Source: JALZAI01 sp038207565
GTDB lineage: Bacteria > Actinomycetota > Actinomycetes > Mycobacteriales > Jatrophihabitantaceae
DNA: 64,000 nt
Direction: 5' to 3'
Assembly (NCBI GenBank): GCA_038207565.1
Contig: JBBQZQ010000003.1
Location: forward strand, 98,583 to 162,582
Shown here: one piece after another, positions 27,206 through 35,889 of the stretch
How the letters are laid out: the number at the start of each line of letters is the position of its first letter
Position numbering within the stretch: position 1 is the stretch's first letter
Program-made: the position numbers and the translations under genes
Notes under the pieces: generated by a model
Databases searched by the model: none
Seen by the model: the letters and a program-made list of their open reading frames with translations, nothing else
Told to the model about the DNA's origin: nothing

Positions 27206-27817
27206 ATGCCTACCGTCCGCCTGGCCTGCGCGCTCGTCGCTGCCGCGGCCCTGCTCGCCGGGTGCGGTGCGGACGCCACCGATCCGCAGCGGAGTACCAC
27301 CGTGACCCGGACGAGCGCCACGGCCGCTGCCGCGGCACCGGTTGCGCCCGCCGCGACCACGGCGGCCGCGCCGACCACCGCGGCGGCGACGGCGGCCGCG
27401 CCGAAGCCGGCCCCGGTGAACTACTGCGCCCACAACACTTCGTCGCAGCTGGTCAGGGTGTCGCTGCGCGTCCAGCATGCGTGGATGTGCGCGGGGCACC
27501 GCACCGTGTTCAGTACCGGCATCACGTCCGGAATGGCGGGCCGGTACACGTCCACCCCGACCGGCCGTTACGAGATCCAGAGCCGCACCCGCAACACTGT
27601 GCTGACGCTGAACACCGGAGCCCAGTACGACGTGAAGTACTGGATCCCGTTCGACGCGCCGTTGTTCGGGTTCCACGACTCGTCCTGGCAGCACTTCCCG
27701 TACGGCGGCCCGCAGTACCGTACGCGGGGCTCCCACGGCTGCATCCACATGCCGCTGCAGGCGATGAAGTTCCTGTACCGGTGGGCCGACATAGGCGCGA
27801 GCGTGCACATCACCTGA
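27206..27817 (+). CDS. L,D-transpeptidase (YkuD) lipoprotein
   Basis: The 203-residue protein begins with a lipoprotein signal peptide ending in the lipobox LLAGC (Cys20), followed by an Ala/Thr/Pro linker (about 20-70). The C-terminal YkuD domain carries HDSSWQHFPYG and the active-site SHGCIHMPL, with cysteine as nucleophile. Such enzymes make 3-3 cross-links in peptidoglycan or attach proteins; they resist most penicillins. It would be a substrate of Lgt and LspA, both encoded here. No Ig-like domain is evident, so it is shorter than the mycobacterial Ldt proteins. Confidence 0.9.
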   Translation: MPTVRLACALVAAAALLAGCGADATDPQRSTTVTRTSATAAAAAPVAPAATTAAAPTTAAATAAAPKPAPVNYCAHNTSSQLVRVSLRVQHAWMCAGHRTVFSTGITSGMAGRYTSTPTGRYEIQSRTRNTVLTLNTGAQYDVKYWIPFDAPLFGFHDSSWQHFPYGGPQYRTRGSHGCIHMPLQAMKFLYRWADIGASVHIT

Positions 27818-27953
27818 TCCTTCGGCCCCGCCGTCCTCCCGCACCCTCCAGCTGAGGTCGAGCGAATCGCCACCGCTGCTGCGTCGCGTCGTCGGCGGGC
27901 GGTGAGAGGATCATCTCCGCATCGCAGCCAGAACCAGAAGGAGCCCGAACACC

Positions 27954-30900
27954 GTGGCGCATGGAGACACCGACTCGTTCGTGCACCTGCACGTACACAC
28001 CGAGTACTCCATGCTTGATGGCGCGGCCCGGCTCGGTGAACTGTTCGCCGAGACGTCACGGCTGGGCATGACGGCCCTGGCGATGACCGATCACGGCAAC
28101 GTCTTCGGCGCGTACGACTTCTACCGCAAGGCCACCGCCGCCGGGGTGAAGCCGATCATCGGCATGGAGGCCTACGTCACCCCGAATACCGCGCGCTCCG
28201 ACCGCACGCGCGTGCGATGGGCCAGCGGCGGCGAGGACGATGTGTCCGGCGGCGGTGCCTACACGCACATGACGCTGCTGGCCGAGAACACCACCGGCAT
28301 GCACAATCTGTTCCGCCTTGCCTCGCGCAGCAGCCTGGAGGGCTTCTTCTACAAGCCGCGCGCCGACCGCGAGCTGCTCGCCCAGTACGCGTCCGGCATG
28401 ATTGCGACGACCGGCTGCCCGTCCGGCGAAATCCAGACCTGGCTGCGCCTCGGCGACTACGAGAAGGCACGCGAGAGTGCCGCCGAGTTCCGCGACATCT
28501 TCGGCCGGGGCAACTTCTTCGTCGAGCTGATGGACCACGGCCTCGACATCGAGCTCCGGGTACGCGACGGCCTGCTGCGCCTGGCCGCGGACCTCGACCT
28601 ACCGGTCATCGCCACCAACGATCTGCACTACACCCACGCCAAGGACGCCGACGCGCATGAGGTGTACGTGTGCGTCGGCACCGGCAAGACGATGGCCGAT
28701 CCGAACCGATTGAAATTCGATGGCGGCGGCTACTACCTCAAGAGTCCGGCCGAGATGCGCTCGCTGTGGGCAGACAAACACGACCTGCGCGAGGCCTGCG
28801 ACAACACGCTGCTGATCGCCGAGCGCTGCGAGGTCAGCTTCACCGAGGGCAACGGAACCTACATGCCCGTGTTCCCGGTGCCCGCCGGCGAGACCGACCG
28901 CAGTTGGTTCGCCAAGGAGGTCGCTGCGGGTCTGCAGCGCCGCTTCCCGGCGGGCGTTCCGGCCGACGTCCAGACGCAAGCCGACTACGAGGTCGGCGTC
29001 ATCAACCAGATGAACTTCCCCGGCTACTTCCTCGTCGTCGCCGACTTCATCAACTGGGCGAAGGACAATGGCATCCGCGTCGGGCCGGGGCGGGGCTCGG
29101 GTGCGGGGTCGATCGTCGCGTACGCGATGCGCATCACCGACCTGAACCCGCTGCAGCACGGCCTGATCTTCGAGCGCTTCCTGAACCCCGACCGCGTCTC
29201 GATGCCCGACTTCGACATCGACTTCGACGAGCGCCGGCGCGGTGAGGTCATCCGCTACGTCAGCGCCAAGTACGGCGACGATCGCGTGGCGCAGATCGTC
29301 ACCTACGGCACGATCAAGTCCAAGCAGGCGGTCAAGGACGCCTCACGCGTGCTCGGCTACCCGTTCTCGATGGGCGAGCGCATCACGAAGGTCATGCCGC
29401 CGGCCGTGATGGGTAAGGACGTCCCGCTCGCCAAGATCTTCGACGCCACCCACGAGCGTTACCACGAGGGCGGCGAATTCCGTGCGCTCTGCGAGAGCGA
29501 CCCGGAGGTCCACAAGGTCGTCGACACCGCCAAGGGTCTCGAGGGGCTCAAGCGGCAATGGGGTGTTCACGCCGCCGGGGTGATCATGTCCTCCGACCCG
29601 CTCATCGATCTGATCCCGATCATGAAGCGCGAGCAGGACGGCGCGGTGATCACCCAGTTCGACTACCCCGCCTGCGAATCGCTCGGTCTGATCAAGATGG
29701 ATTTCCTGGGCCTGCGCAACCTCACCGTGCTCGACGACGCGCTGCGCAACATCAAGGCCAACCGCGACGAGACCGTCGTGCTCGAGGAGCTCACGCTCGA
29801 CGATCCGCACACCTTCGAGTTGCTGGCCCGGGGTGACACGCTCGGCGTGTTCCAGCTCGACGGCGGCCCGATGCGGGCGCTGCTGCGCTCGATGCGTCCG
29901 GACGCGTTCGAGGACATCTCCGCGGTGGGTGCGCTCTACCGCCCCGGGCCGATGGGGATGAACTCGCACAACGAGTACGCCGACCGCAAGAACGGACGCA
30001 AGCCGGTCGAGCCGCTGCACCCCGAACTGGCCGAGGCGCTCGAAGAGGTGCTGGGCGAGACGTACGGCCTGATCGTCTACCAGGAGCAGGTCATGGCGGT
30101 CGCGCAGAAGGTGGCCGGGTATTCGCTCGGCGCGGCAGACCTGCTTCGTCGCGCGATGGGGAAGAAGAAGAAGGCTGAGCTGGACGCGCAGTACGCCCAG
30201 TTCGAGTTGGGCATGCAGCAGCGCGGTTACTCGGCCGGTGCGATCAAGAAGCTGTGGGACACGCTGCTGCCGTTCTCCGACTATGCGTTCAACAAGGCGC
30301 ACTCCGCTGCTTACGGCGTCGTCTCGTACTGGACCGCCTACCTCAAAGCGAACTACCCGGCTGAGTACATGGCCGCGCTGCTCACCTCGGTGCGCGACGA
30401 CAAGGACAAGTCGGCGATCTACCTCGCGGAGTGCCGCCGAATGGGCATCAAGGTCCTGCCGCCGTGCGTGAACTCCAGCGACGCGGACTTCACGCCTACT
30501 GGCACCGACATTCGCTTCGGGTTGACCGCGGTGCGCAACGTCGGCTCGAACGTCGTCGCATCGGTGGTCTCGTCGCGCAAGGCCAAGGGCGACTTCGCCG
30601 ATTTCGCCGACTTCCTGCGCAAGGTCGAAGCGGTGGTCTGCAACAAGAGGACGATCGAGGCGCTGATCAAGGGCGGCGCCTTCGACTCCCTCGGGCATCC
30701 CCGCCGCGGTCTGATCAACGTGTACGAACCGGCCGTCGACGCAGTGCTCGACACCAAGCGCGCCGAGGCCATCGGACAGTTCGACCTGTTCGGGTCGTTC
30801 GGTAACGAGATCGACGATCCCGCCGATGACGTGTTCGCCGTGCGGATTCCCGACGGCGAGTGGGACAAGAAGGTCTTGCTGCAGTTCGAGCGCGAGATGC

Positions 30901-31496
30901 TCGGGCTCTACGTCTCCGATCACCCGTTGTTTGGGCTCGAGCACATTCTCGCCGGTGCTGCCGACGACTCGATCATGAACGTGCTGGCGGACGGGTCGGA
31001 CGAGCCGAAGTCGATCACACTGGCCGGCATCCTGTCGTCGGTGAACCGCCGGGTCACCAAGACCGGTTCGCCGTGGGCCAACGTGGTGCTTGAGGACCTC
31101 GAAGGCTCGATCGAGGTGATGTTCTTCCCGCAGACCTACAGCCAAGTCGCGCTCACTATCGTCGAGGACGCGATCGTCGCGATCAAGGGCCGCACCGACG
31201 TCCGCGAGGACACCGTCAAGCTCATCGCATCCGACATGGTGGTGCTCGACACGACCGCGACGCCGCGGGGGCCGGTGGTGTTGCGCGTCGCCCCGGCGAA
31301 GTGCACCCAGCCCGTCGTCAACCGGCTCAAGCACGTCCTCACCGATCACCCGGGTATGACCGAGGTGCACCTGCGTCTGGTGAACGGTCAGCGCGAACAC
31401 GTGCTGCGCCTGGGTGACGCATACCGGGTCACGCCGTCCGCGGCCCTGATGGGGGACCTGAAGGCGCTGCTCGGTCCTGCCGCCCTCTCGGCCTGA
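27954..31496 (+). CDS. dnaE: DNA polymerase III alpha subunit DnaE1
   Basis: This is the main replicative polymerase. The 1180-residue protein has an N-terminal PHP domain (FVHLHVHTEYSMLDGAARL, about 9-280), a polymerase palm with GPGRGSGAGSIVAY and the catalytic PDFDIDFDERRRGEVIRY near 420, helix-hairpin-helix and OB-fold (about 1010-1090) parts. The PHP metal ligands (HVH, TDHGN) are intact, as in actinobacterial DnaE1 with PHP proofreading. AAGGAG at 27937 supports GTG 27954. Its 3' end faces an MFS gene 30 bp away. Confidence 0.97.
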   Translation: MAHGDTDSFVHLHVHTEYSMLDGAARLGELFAETSRLGMTALAMTDHGNVFGAYDFYRKATAAGVKPIIGMEAYVTPNTARSDRTRVRWASGGEDDVSGGGAYTHMTLLAENTTGMHNLFRLASRSSLEGFFYKPRADRELLAQYASGMIATTGCPSGEIQTWLRLGDYEKARESAAEFRDIFGRGNFFVELMDHGLDIELRVRDGLLRLAADLDLPVIATNDLHYTHAKDADAHEVYVCVGTGKTMADPNRLKFDGGGYYLKSPAEMRSLWADKHDLREACDNTLLIAERCEVSFTEGNGTYMPVFPVPAGETDRSWFAKEVAAGLQRRFPAGVPADVQTQADYEVGVINQMNFPGYFLVVADFINWAKDNGIRVGPGRGSGAGSIVAYAMRITDLNPLQHGLIFERFLNPDRVSMPDFDIDFDERRRGEVIRYVSAKYGDDRVAQIVTYGTIKSKQAVKDASRVLGYPFSMGERITKVMPPAVMGKDVPLAKIFDATHERYHEGGEFRALCESDPEVHKVVDTAKGLEGLKRQWGVHAAGVIMSSDPLIDLIPIMKREQDGAVITQFDYPACESLGLIKMDFLGLRNLTVLDDALRNIKANRDETVVLEELTLDDPHTFELLARGDTLGVFQLDGGPMRALLRSMRPDAFEDISAVGALYRPGPMGMNSHNEYADRKNGRKPVEPLHPELAEALEEVLGETYGLIVYQEQVMAVAQKVAGYSLGAADLLRRAMGKKKKAELDAQYAQFELGMQQRGYSAGAIKKLWDTLLPFSDYAFNKAHSAAYGVVSYWTAYLKANYPAEYMAALLTSVRDDKDKSAIYLAECRRMGIKVLPPCVNSSDADFTPTGTDIRFGLTAVRNVGSNVVASVVSSRKAKGDFADFADFLRKVEAVVCNKRTIEALIKGGAFDSLGHPRRGLINVYEPAVDAVLDTKRAEAIGQFDLFGSFGNEIDDPADDVFAVRIPDGEWDKKVLLQFEREMLGLYVSDHPLFGLEHILAGAADDSIMNVLADGSDEPKSITLAGILSSVNRRVTKTGSPWANVVLEDLEGSIEVMFFPQTYSQVALTIVEDAIVAIKGRTDVREDTVKLIASDMVVLDTTATPRGPVVLRVAPAKCTQPVVNRLKHVLTDHPGMTEVHLRLVNGQREHVLRLGDAYRVTPSAALMGDLKALLGPAALSA

Positions 31497-31526
31497 GCGG
31501 CGCCCGGCGAGACCACCCGACACAGC

Positions 31527-33008
31527 TTATGGACGCCTGCGCAGGATGGCTGCGACTGCGACGGCCGCGAGCAGCAGTGCGCCCGAGCCGAGCAGTAGCG
31601 CTGCCTGCATCCCGTCAACGAACGCTGACTGTCCGCGCTGCGCGACCGCACCGCCCAGGCGCTGCGCCAGGGCCAAGGACGCGCGGGCATGTTCGGCGAG
31701 CGGCGCAGGCAGAGCGCCGACATCGAGGTGGTTGCGGTAGATCGACTGCAACACCGACCCGAGTACGGCGATGCCGAGCGCGCCCCCCAGCTCGCGCGAC
31801 AGGTCGTTCATCGCTGAGCCGACACCCTGCTTGTCCGTGGGCAACGCGTCCGTGACCGCCGCGGTCGCCGGGGTCATCGCCAATCCCATCCCGGCGCCGA
31901 GCGGGATCAGGCCGGCGACCAGCCACCAATAGGAACTCGCCGCGTCCAGCCGCGACAGCCACGCCATGCTTGCTGACGCGAGGACGAGTCCGAGGACACA
32001 GGTGACCCGCGCGCCGGCCTGCTCGGCGAGTTTCGGTGCCAGCAGCCGTGCGCTCGGCATCATGCCGATCGCCATAGGTAGCAGGCTCAAGGCCGCGACC
32101 AGCGGGGTGTCGCCGAGCACCAGCTGCAGGTACTGCAACAGCAGGAACATGAAGCCGAAGAACGCGAAGAACTGCACGGTGAGCGACAGCGTCCCGGAAG
32201 CGAAGGGGGGCATCCGGAACAAGCGCGGGTCGAGCAACGGGTTGCGTACGCGCAGTTCCCACCCGAGGAACCCGGCGAGCGCGAGCAGCCCGCCGACGAG
32301 CAGCAGCAACGTGGTAGTGCTGGTCCAGCCCTCCGTCGGCGCTTCGATGATCGGGTACACCAGTGCGCCCAGCCCTACGACAGCGATGAGGGCACCCACC
32401 GCGTCCAGCGCCGGGGCGTCAGGGTCTGCGGACTCAGGGACGACACGAACTGTCGCAATGATCGCGACCGCGGCCAGGGCGACGTTCAGAGCGAATACCG
32501 AACGCCACGACCACCACTCGAGCAGCAGCCCAGAGCTGAGCAGGCCCAGCATCGCACTCGCGCCCGCCACGCCCGCCCAGGTGCCGACGGCTCGCGCCCG
32601 CTCAGAGTCCGGGAACGTGCTGGTCACCGTTGACAGCGTTGCGGGCATCACCAGCGCGGCGCCGAGACCCAGCACGGCGCGCACTGCGATCAGCCCGGAC
32701 GCCGTGTCGAGCGCCATGGCAGCGAGCGAGCCGGCCCCGAAGAGGGTCAGACCGACGAGCAGGACACGCCGTCGGCCCCAGCGATCGCCCATCGCACCGC
32801 CCGGGAGCAGCAGGGCGGCGAAGGTCAGCGCGTACGCGTCGATGATCCAGGAGAGCTGGGTCTGCGAGGCATGGGTGTCGCGCGCGATGGAGGGGATGGC
32901 CACGTTGAGCGAGGCGACCGCGGACACCACGGTCGCCAGCGCCAGGCACGTGACGATGAGGACCATCCGGGTGTCCTGGGTGCCGTTGCGGGTTCGGGTC
33001 AGGGTCAT
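31527..33008 (-). CDS. MFS drug efflux transporter, DHA2 (14-TM) type
   Basis: The 493-residue membrane protein resembles EmrB/QacA-type proton-driven exporters. It has about 14 hydrophobic segments, with GDRWGRRRVLLVG in the loop after TM2 and NVAIPSIARDTHASQTQLSWIIDAYAL at the start, the DHA2 signature. The substrate cannot be read from the sequence. It is transcribed divergently from a TetR gene with an inverted repeat between them, a standard repressor-pump arrangement. Confidence 0.92.
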   Translation of the reverse strand: MTLTRTRNGTQDTRMVLIVTCLALATVVSAVASLNVAIPSIARDTHASQTQLSWIIDAYALTFAALLLPGGAMGDRWGRRRVLLVGLTLFGAGSLAAMALDTASGLIAVRAVLGLGAALVMPATLSTVTSTFPDSERARAVGTWAGVAGASAMLGLLSSGLLLEWWSWRSVFALNVALAAVAIIATVRVVPESADPDAPALDAVGALIAVVGLGALVYPIIEAPTEGWTSTTTLLLLVGGLLALAGFLGWELRVRNPLLDPRLFRMPPFASGTLSLTVQFFAFFGFMFLLLQYLQLVLGDTPLVAALSLLPMAIGMMPSARLLAPKLAEQAGARVTCVLGLVLASASMAWLSRLDAASSYWWLVAGLIPLGAGMGLAMTPATAAVTDALPTDKQGVGSAMNDLSRELGGALGIAVLGSVLQSIYRNHLDVGALPAPLAEHARASLALAQRLGGAVAQRGQSAFVDGMQAALLLGSGALLLAAVAVAAILRRRP

Positions 33009-33040
33009 CGTTCGGGTCCTTTCCGTCGCACCTCAGCGGA

Positions 33041-33063
33041 TCAATTCAGCGCCGCAGAATTGA
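33041..33063. promoter_or_regulatory. Inverted-repeat operator between MFS and TetR genes
   Basis: TCAATTC (33041-33047) and GAATTGA (33057-33063) are exact inverted repeats with a 9-nt spacer, AT-rich in a GC-rich setting. The site lies 33 bp before the MFS start and 32 bp before the TetR start, so one dimer pair could block both promoters. The binding protein is inferred to be the adjacent TetR. Confidence 0.75.
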
Positions 33064-33094
33064 GCAGACACCTCTGTCCGGTTAGATTTCAACC

Positions 33095-33727
33095 ATGATG
33101 AATAAATCTCCGGCGCGCGGCCGTGGCCGACCCAGCGGTGGCTCCACCACGCGGGAAGAGATCCTCGCGGTGGCACGCCGCCGCTTCCTCGCCGAGGGCT
33201 ACCAGCGGGTGACGCTGCGCTCGGTCGCTGCCGAGGCCGGTGTGGACGCGGCGCTGATCAGTCATTTCTTCGGCTCGAAGAGCGGCCTGTTCGGCGCGAC
33301 GATGCAGCTGTCGGTCAACCCCGCCGAGGTCATCGCGATGGTGGTGCAAGGCCCACTCGCGGGGCTGCCGACCCGCCTGCTGACCGCGCTGGTGACGACG
33401 TGGGACGACCCCGCGCGCGGGGCCGGGCTCCGCGCGATGGCCGAGGCGGCCACCCGGGAACCCGAGGTGAACCGGCTGCTGCGGGAACTGGTCGAACAGG
33501 AAATCATGGCTCGCCTCGCTGAACGGATCGGCGGTCCCGACGCCACGCGCCGCGCCGGAATGGTCATCTGCCAGGTCATGGGAATCGTGTTCGCCCGGTA
33601 CGTGATCGGGATCGAGCCCCTGGCGTCGATGCCGGCCGATGAATTAGTCGCCCGCGCCGCGCCCGCCGTGCGCGCGGTCCTGCTCGGGCCGCAGCGGGCG
33701 CACCGAGCGCCGGTGCGCGGGGAGTGA
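33095..33727 (+). CDS. TetR-family repressor next to the MFS pump
   Basis: The 210-residue protein has an N-terminal helix-turn-helix (about residues 17-63) with REEILAVARRRFLAEGYQRVTLRSVAAEAGVDAALISHFFGSK, then a ligand-binding C-terminal domain of the TetR_C type. It probably represses the divergent MFS gene and itself. The start ATG at 33095 follows another ATG-like context; MMNKSPARGRGRPSGGS is the basic N-arm. The DNA at its 3' end (33714-33730) is copied almost exactly at 33734-33750. Confidence 0.92.
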   Translation: MMNKSPARGRGRPSGGSTTREEILAVARRRFLAEGYQRVTLRSVAAEAGVDAALISHFFGSKSGLFGATMQLSVNPAEVIAMVVQGPLAGLPTRLLTALVTTWDDPARGAGLRAMAEAATREPEVNRLLRELVEQEIMARLAERIGGPDATRRAGMVICQVMGIVFARYVIGIEPLASMPADELVARAAPAVRAVLLGPQRAHRAPVRGE

Positions 33728-33870
33728 CGGCTGTGCGCGGGGACTGACGGGGGTCACGCCGGCAATGTGCGGCGCGGATCCGGCGGTGGTGGCCCTGCGG
33801 ACCCGTCGTTCGCGTCGCACGGGGCCAGTGCCGCGGGCCCCGGCGCACCCGTCGGGGTAAGTTCGAGGAG

Positions 33871-34473
33871 GTGAAGCCCGGTCTGCCTGCGATGCCCGAT
33901 CCCGACCTGCCATTCGGCCAGCAGCCGCAGAACGTGGACGTCGGAGAGTTCCGCCAGGGCTCCGCGTTCAGCCAGTGGGCGCTGGCGCGCTACCTGGTCG
34001 GCCGGGCGATCGTGGAGTCCGTCGGCTTGGCCCTGCTCGCGGTGTTCGCGGTGCTGGTCGTGCTCGCAGCTCTGGCGTGGTTCGGCATAGCCGCGAAGGT
34101 AGTGGCGGTGTTGCTGTTCGTCATCGCCGTCGGCGTGCTGCTCATGCGCTGGGTGCTGCTCGGCATCGTGCGCCGACTGACCGGTTTCTCGCAGTACGGT
34201 CCGCTCGAGGACCGGATGAAGTCGCTCGTCGATGACACCAGCTCGGACGTGCTGAGTGAGCTGCGACGGATCGGGCTTCCGGGACGGATCTGGACCCTGC
34301 CGGTGCTCGCCGTCCGATTCCTCGGGCGCGATCGCCGCCGCGATACCCTGACCCGGTTGAAGTCGTTCGAGGTCGAGCGGGCGGTACCGAAGGCCCGCCT
34401 CGACGAGATGCACATCGTCATGCGTACGGCTTTCCGAAGCGGCGACGGGCCGGCGCGACCCCCGGTGGCCTGA
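33871..34473 (+). CDS. Two-TM membrane protein of unknown function
   Basis: I do not recognise this 200-residue protein. It has a proline-rich head, two adjacent membrane segments (about residues 50-72 and 74-95), then a soluble, charged C-terminal part with MKSLVDDTSSDVLSELRRIGLPGRIWTLPVL. AGGAGG lies directly against the GTG at 33871, too close for normal use, so the ATG at 33892 may be the true start. It is 4 bp from the next membrane-protein gene, suggesting an operon. Confidence 0.7.
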   Translation: MKPGLPAMPDPDLPFGQQPQNVDVGEFRQGSAFSQWALARYLVGRAIVESVGLALLAVFAVLVVLAALAWFGIAAKVVAVLLFVIAVGVLLMRWVLLGIVRRLTGFSQYGPLEDRMKSLVDDTSSDVLSELRRIGLPGRIWTLPVLAVRFLGRDRRRDTLTRLKSFEVERAVPKARLDEMHIVMRTAFRSGDGPARPPVA

Positions 34474-34477
34474 GCGG

Positions 34478-35197
34478 ATGGCAGACTCCACTGCCGTGAG
34501 CAGCGTGATCGACTCCGCGGACACGCACCGGGCGCGCCGCACAACTTCCCCGCAGCTCATCGGGCAGCTTCGCCCGGTCGCGGCCTTGGTCGTGGCGCTG
34601 CTCGTGCTTGGAGTGTTGCTGGGTCTGGTCTGGGCCTGGTGGAGCCCCCCGGTGCCCGCCGGCGTGAATCTTCACGGCGGGGTCGAACGCCAGGAGAGCG
34701 AGGCGTTCTTCGCTGCCGACGCGAGATTCGCCGTGATCACGCTCGCCGTCGGGTTCGTGGCCGGCGCCGCGGCATGGTTCGTCCGATCGACGCGGGGGCC
34801 ATGGATGGCTCTGGGCCTGGCCGTGGGCGGGCTCGGCGGCGCGTTGCTCACGGCAGCCGTGGGCAATGCGGTCGGCGGCGGCACCGACGACGCGCCGCTC
34901 AATGCGGTCATCCCCCATCTCGAGCTGCGCGTGCAGATGACCGGCAGCGTGTACTTCGAGGCCGCGGTCGCCGTCCTCGTCTACATTTTTCTGGTGGCGT
35001 TCGCGGCGGCGGACGACCTCGGTCGCCCGGACGGCGAGCGAGATGCGCTCCAGCGACGCAGTGCGGACCAGCTGCAGCCCGTCTCGGCGGGTCCGGCCTC
35101 AATTGCCCCGTACGGCGGCGTGCAGGACGCTCGGGGGCACGGCGATGGTCCGGGTCCGGCGCAGCAGTACAACTTCCCGGCGCAGGAGCCGCACTAG
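34478..35197 (+). CDS. DUF2567-like four-TM membrane protein
   Basis: The 239-residue protein has four hydrophobic segments (about 30-55, 83-103, 108-128 and 155-178) and conserved-looking VWAWWSPPVPAGVNLHGGVER after the first. This pattern resembles the actinobacterial DUF2567 family, known near hisD in mycobacteria; the function is unknown. The C-terminal tail of about 45 hydrophilic residues lies on DNA that also encodes the end of the Lon-N-domain gene on the other strand, an overlap of 99 bp. Confidence 0.75.
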   Translation: MADSTAVSSVIDSADTHRARRTTSPQLIGQLRPVAALVVALLVLGVLLGLVWAWWSPPVPAGVNLHGGVERQESEAFFAADARFAVITLAVGFVAGAAAWFVRSTRGPWMALGLAVGGLGGALLTAAVGNAVGGGTDDAPLNAVIPHLELRVQMTGSVYFEAAVAVLVYIFLVAFAAADDLGRPDGERDALQRRSADQLQPVSAGPASIAPYGGVQDARGHGDGPGPAQQYNFPAQEPH

Positions 35198-35776
35198 CTG
35201 GTGCAGGCGCTGCGTCGCCGTCTCTTGCTCCAGCAGCACTTGCCGGTCAGCGGGATCGAGCGGCGCCTCCACCGCGATGCGGTAGGAAAGCAACGCCGGA
35301 TCGTTGGGGTATGGCTCGGTCTCCGGTTCGACGCCCGTCAGGCGGGTCAGCAGTCGGGAGTATTCGATGGCCAGCGCCCGCGCCGAGTCGGGCAGGGTGT
35401 CGGGCAGGTCGCCGGCCGGCTCGTCGAGGTAATCGACCTGGGCCTGCAAATAGAGCTTGCCGGTGTCGACGAGCTGCTTGATCCGGAAGCGGCGGCTGCC
35501 GACGGCGACCAGCGCACCGAATCCGTCCGCGTTCACCTGTGCCTCCATGACCTCCGCGACGGTGCCTACCTGGGCGAACTCCTGATCGCCGGCGACGAGA
35601 GCCGACCTGACCTCCAGGCCGGCACTGAGCGCAACGACCCCGAACTTGCGGCTGCCGCCGGCGCCGACGACGTCCTGCATCATCTGTCGGTACCGCTCTT
35701 CGAACACGCGCAGCGGAAGGGGGGAACCTGGCAGCAGGACAGTGCCCAGTGGGAACAGCGGCAGCAGTGCGGCCAT
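35099..35776 (-). CDS. Lon N-terminal-domain (substrate-binding) protein
   Basis: The 225-residue protein is the free-standing LON substrate-binding domain (PUA-like fold), without the ATPase or protease parts. It shows LPLFPLGTVLLPGSPLPLRVFEERYRQM at the start, GTVAEV and VGSRRFRI. Such proteins are widespread in actinobacteria next to hisD; their biochemical role is unknown. ATG 35776 is chosen from this conserved start; the frame extends 20 codons upstream. It is convergent with the DUF2567-like gene and overlaps it by 99 bp. Confidence 0.88.
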   Translation of the reverse strand: MAALLPLFPLGTVLLPGSPLPLRVFEERYRQMMQDVVGAGGSRKFGVVALSAGLEVRSALVAGDQEFAQVGTVAEVMEAQVNADGFGALVAVGSRRFRIKQLVDTGKLYLQAQVDYLDEPAGDLPDTLPDSARALAIEYSRLLTRLTGVEPETEPYPNDPALLSYRIAVEAPLDPADRQVLLEQETATQRLHQLVRLLRREVVLLRRTRTIAVPPSVLHAAVRGN

Positions 35777-35889
35777 TGGCCCACGGTAGCCCGCCCGTAA
35801 ACTTGGCGGACGTGAGCGAGCAGCGCGAGCGAACAATCGGAATCGGGGCTTTGCCGGATCGACGGCGGCCCGCAGGAGGACGTGGCGTG

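Noticed and set aside
29343..31523. 726-codon minus-strand frame over dnaE
   Set aside because: Antisense shadow of DnaE codon bias; no recognisable domain, and dnaE is unmistakable.
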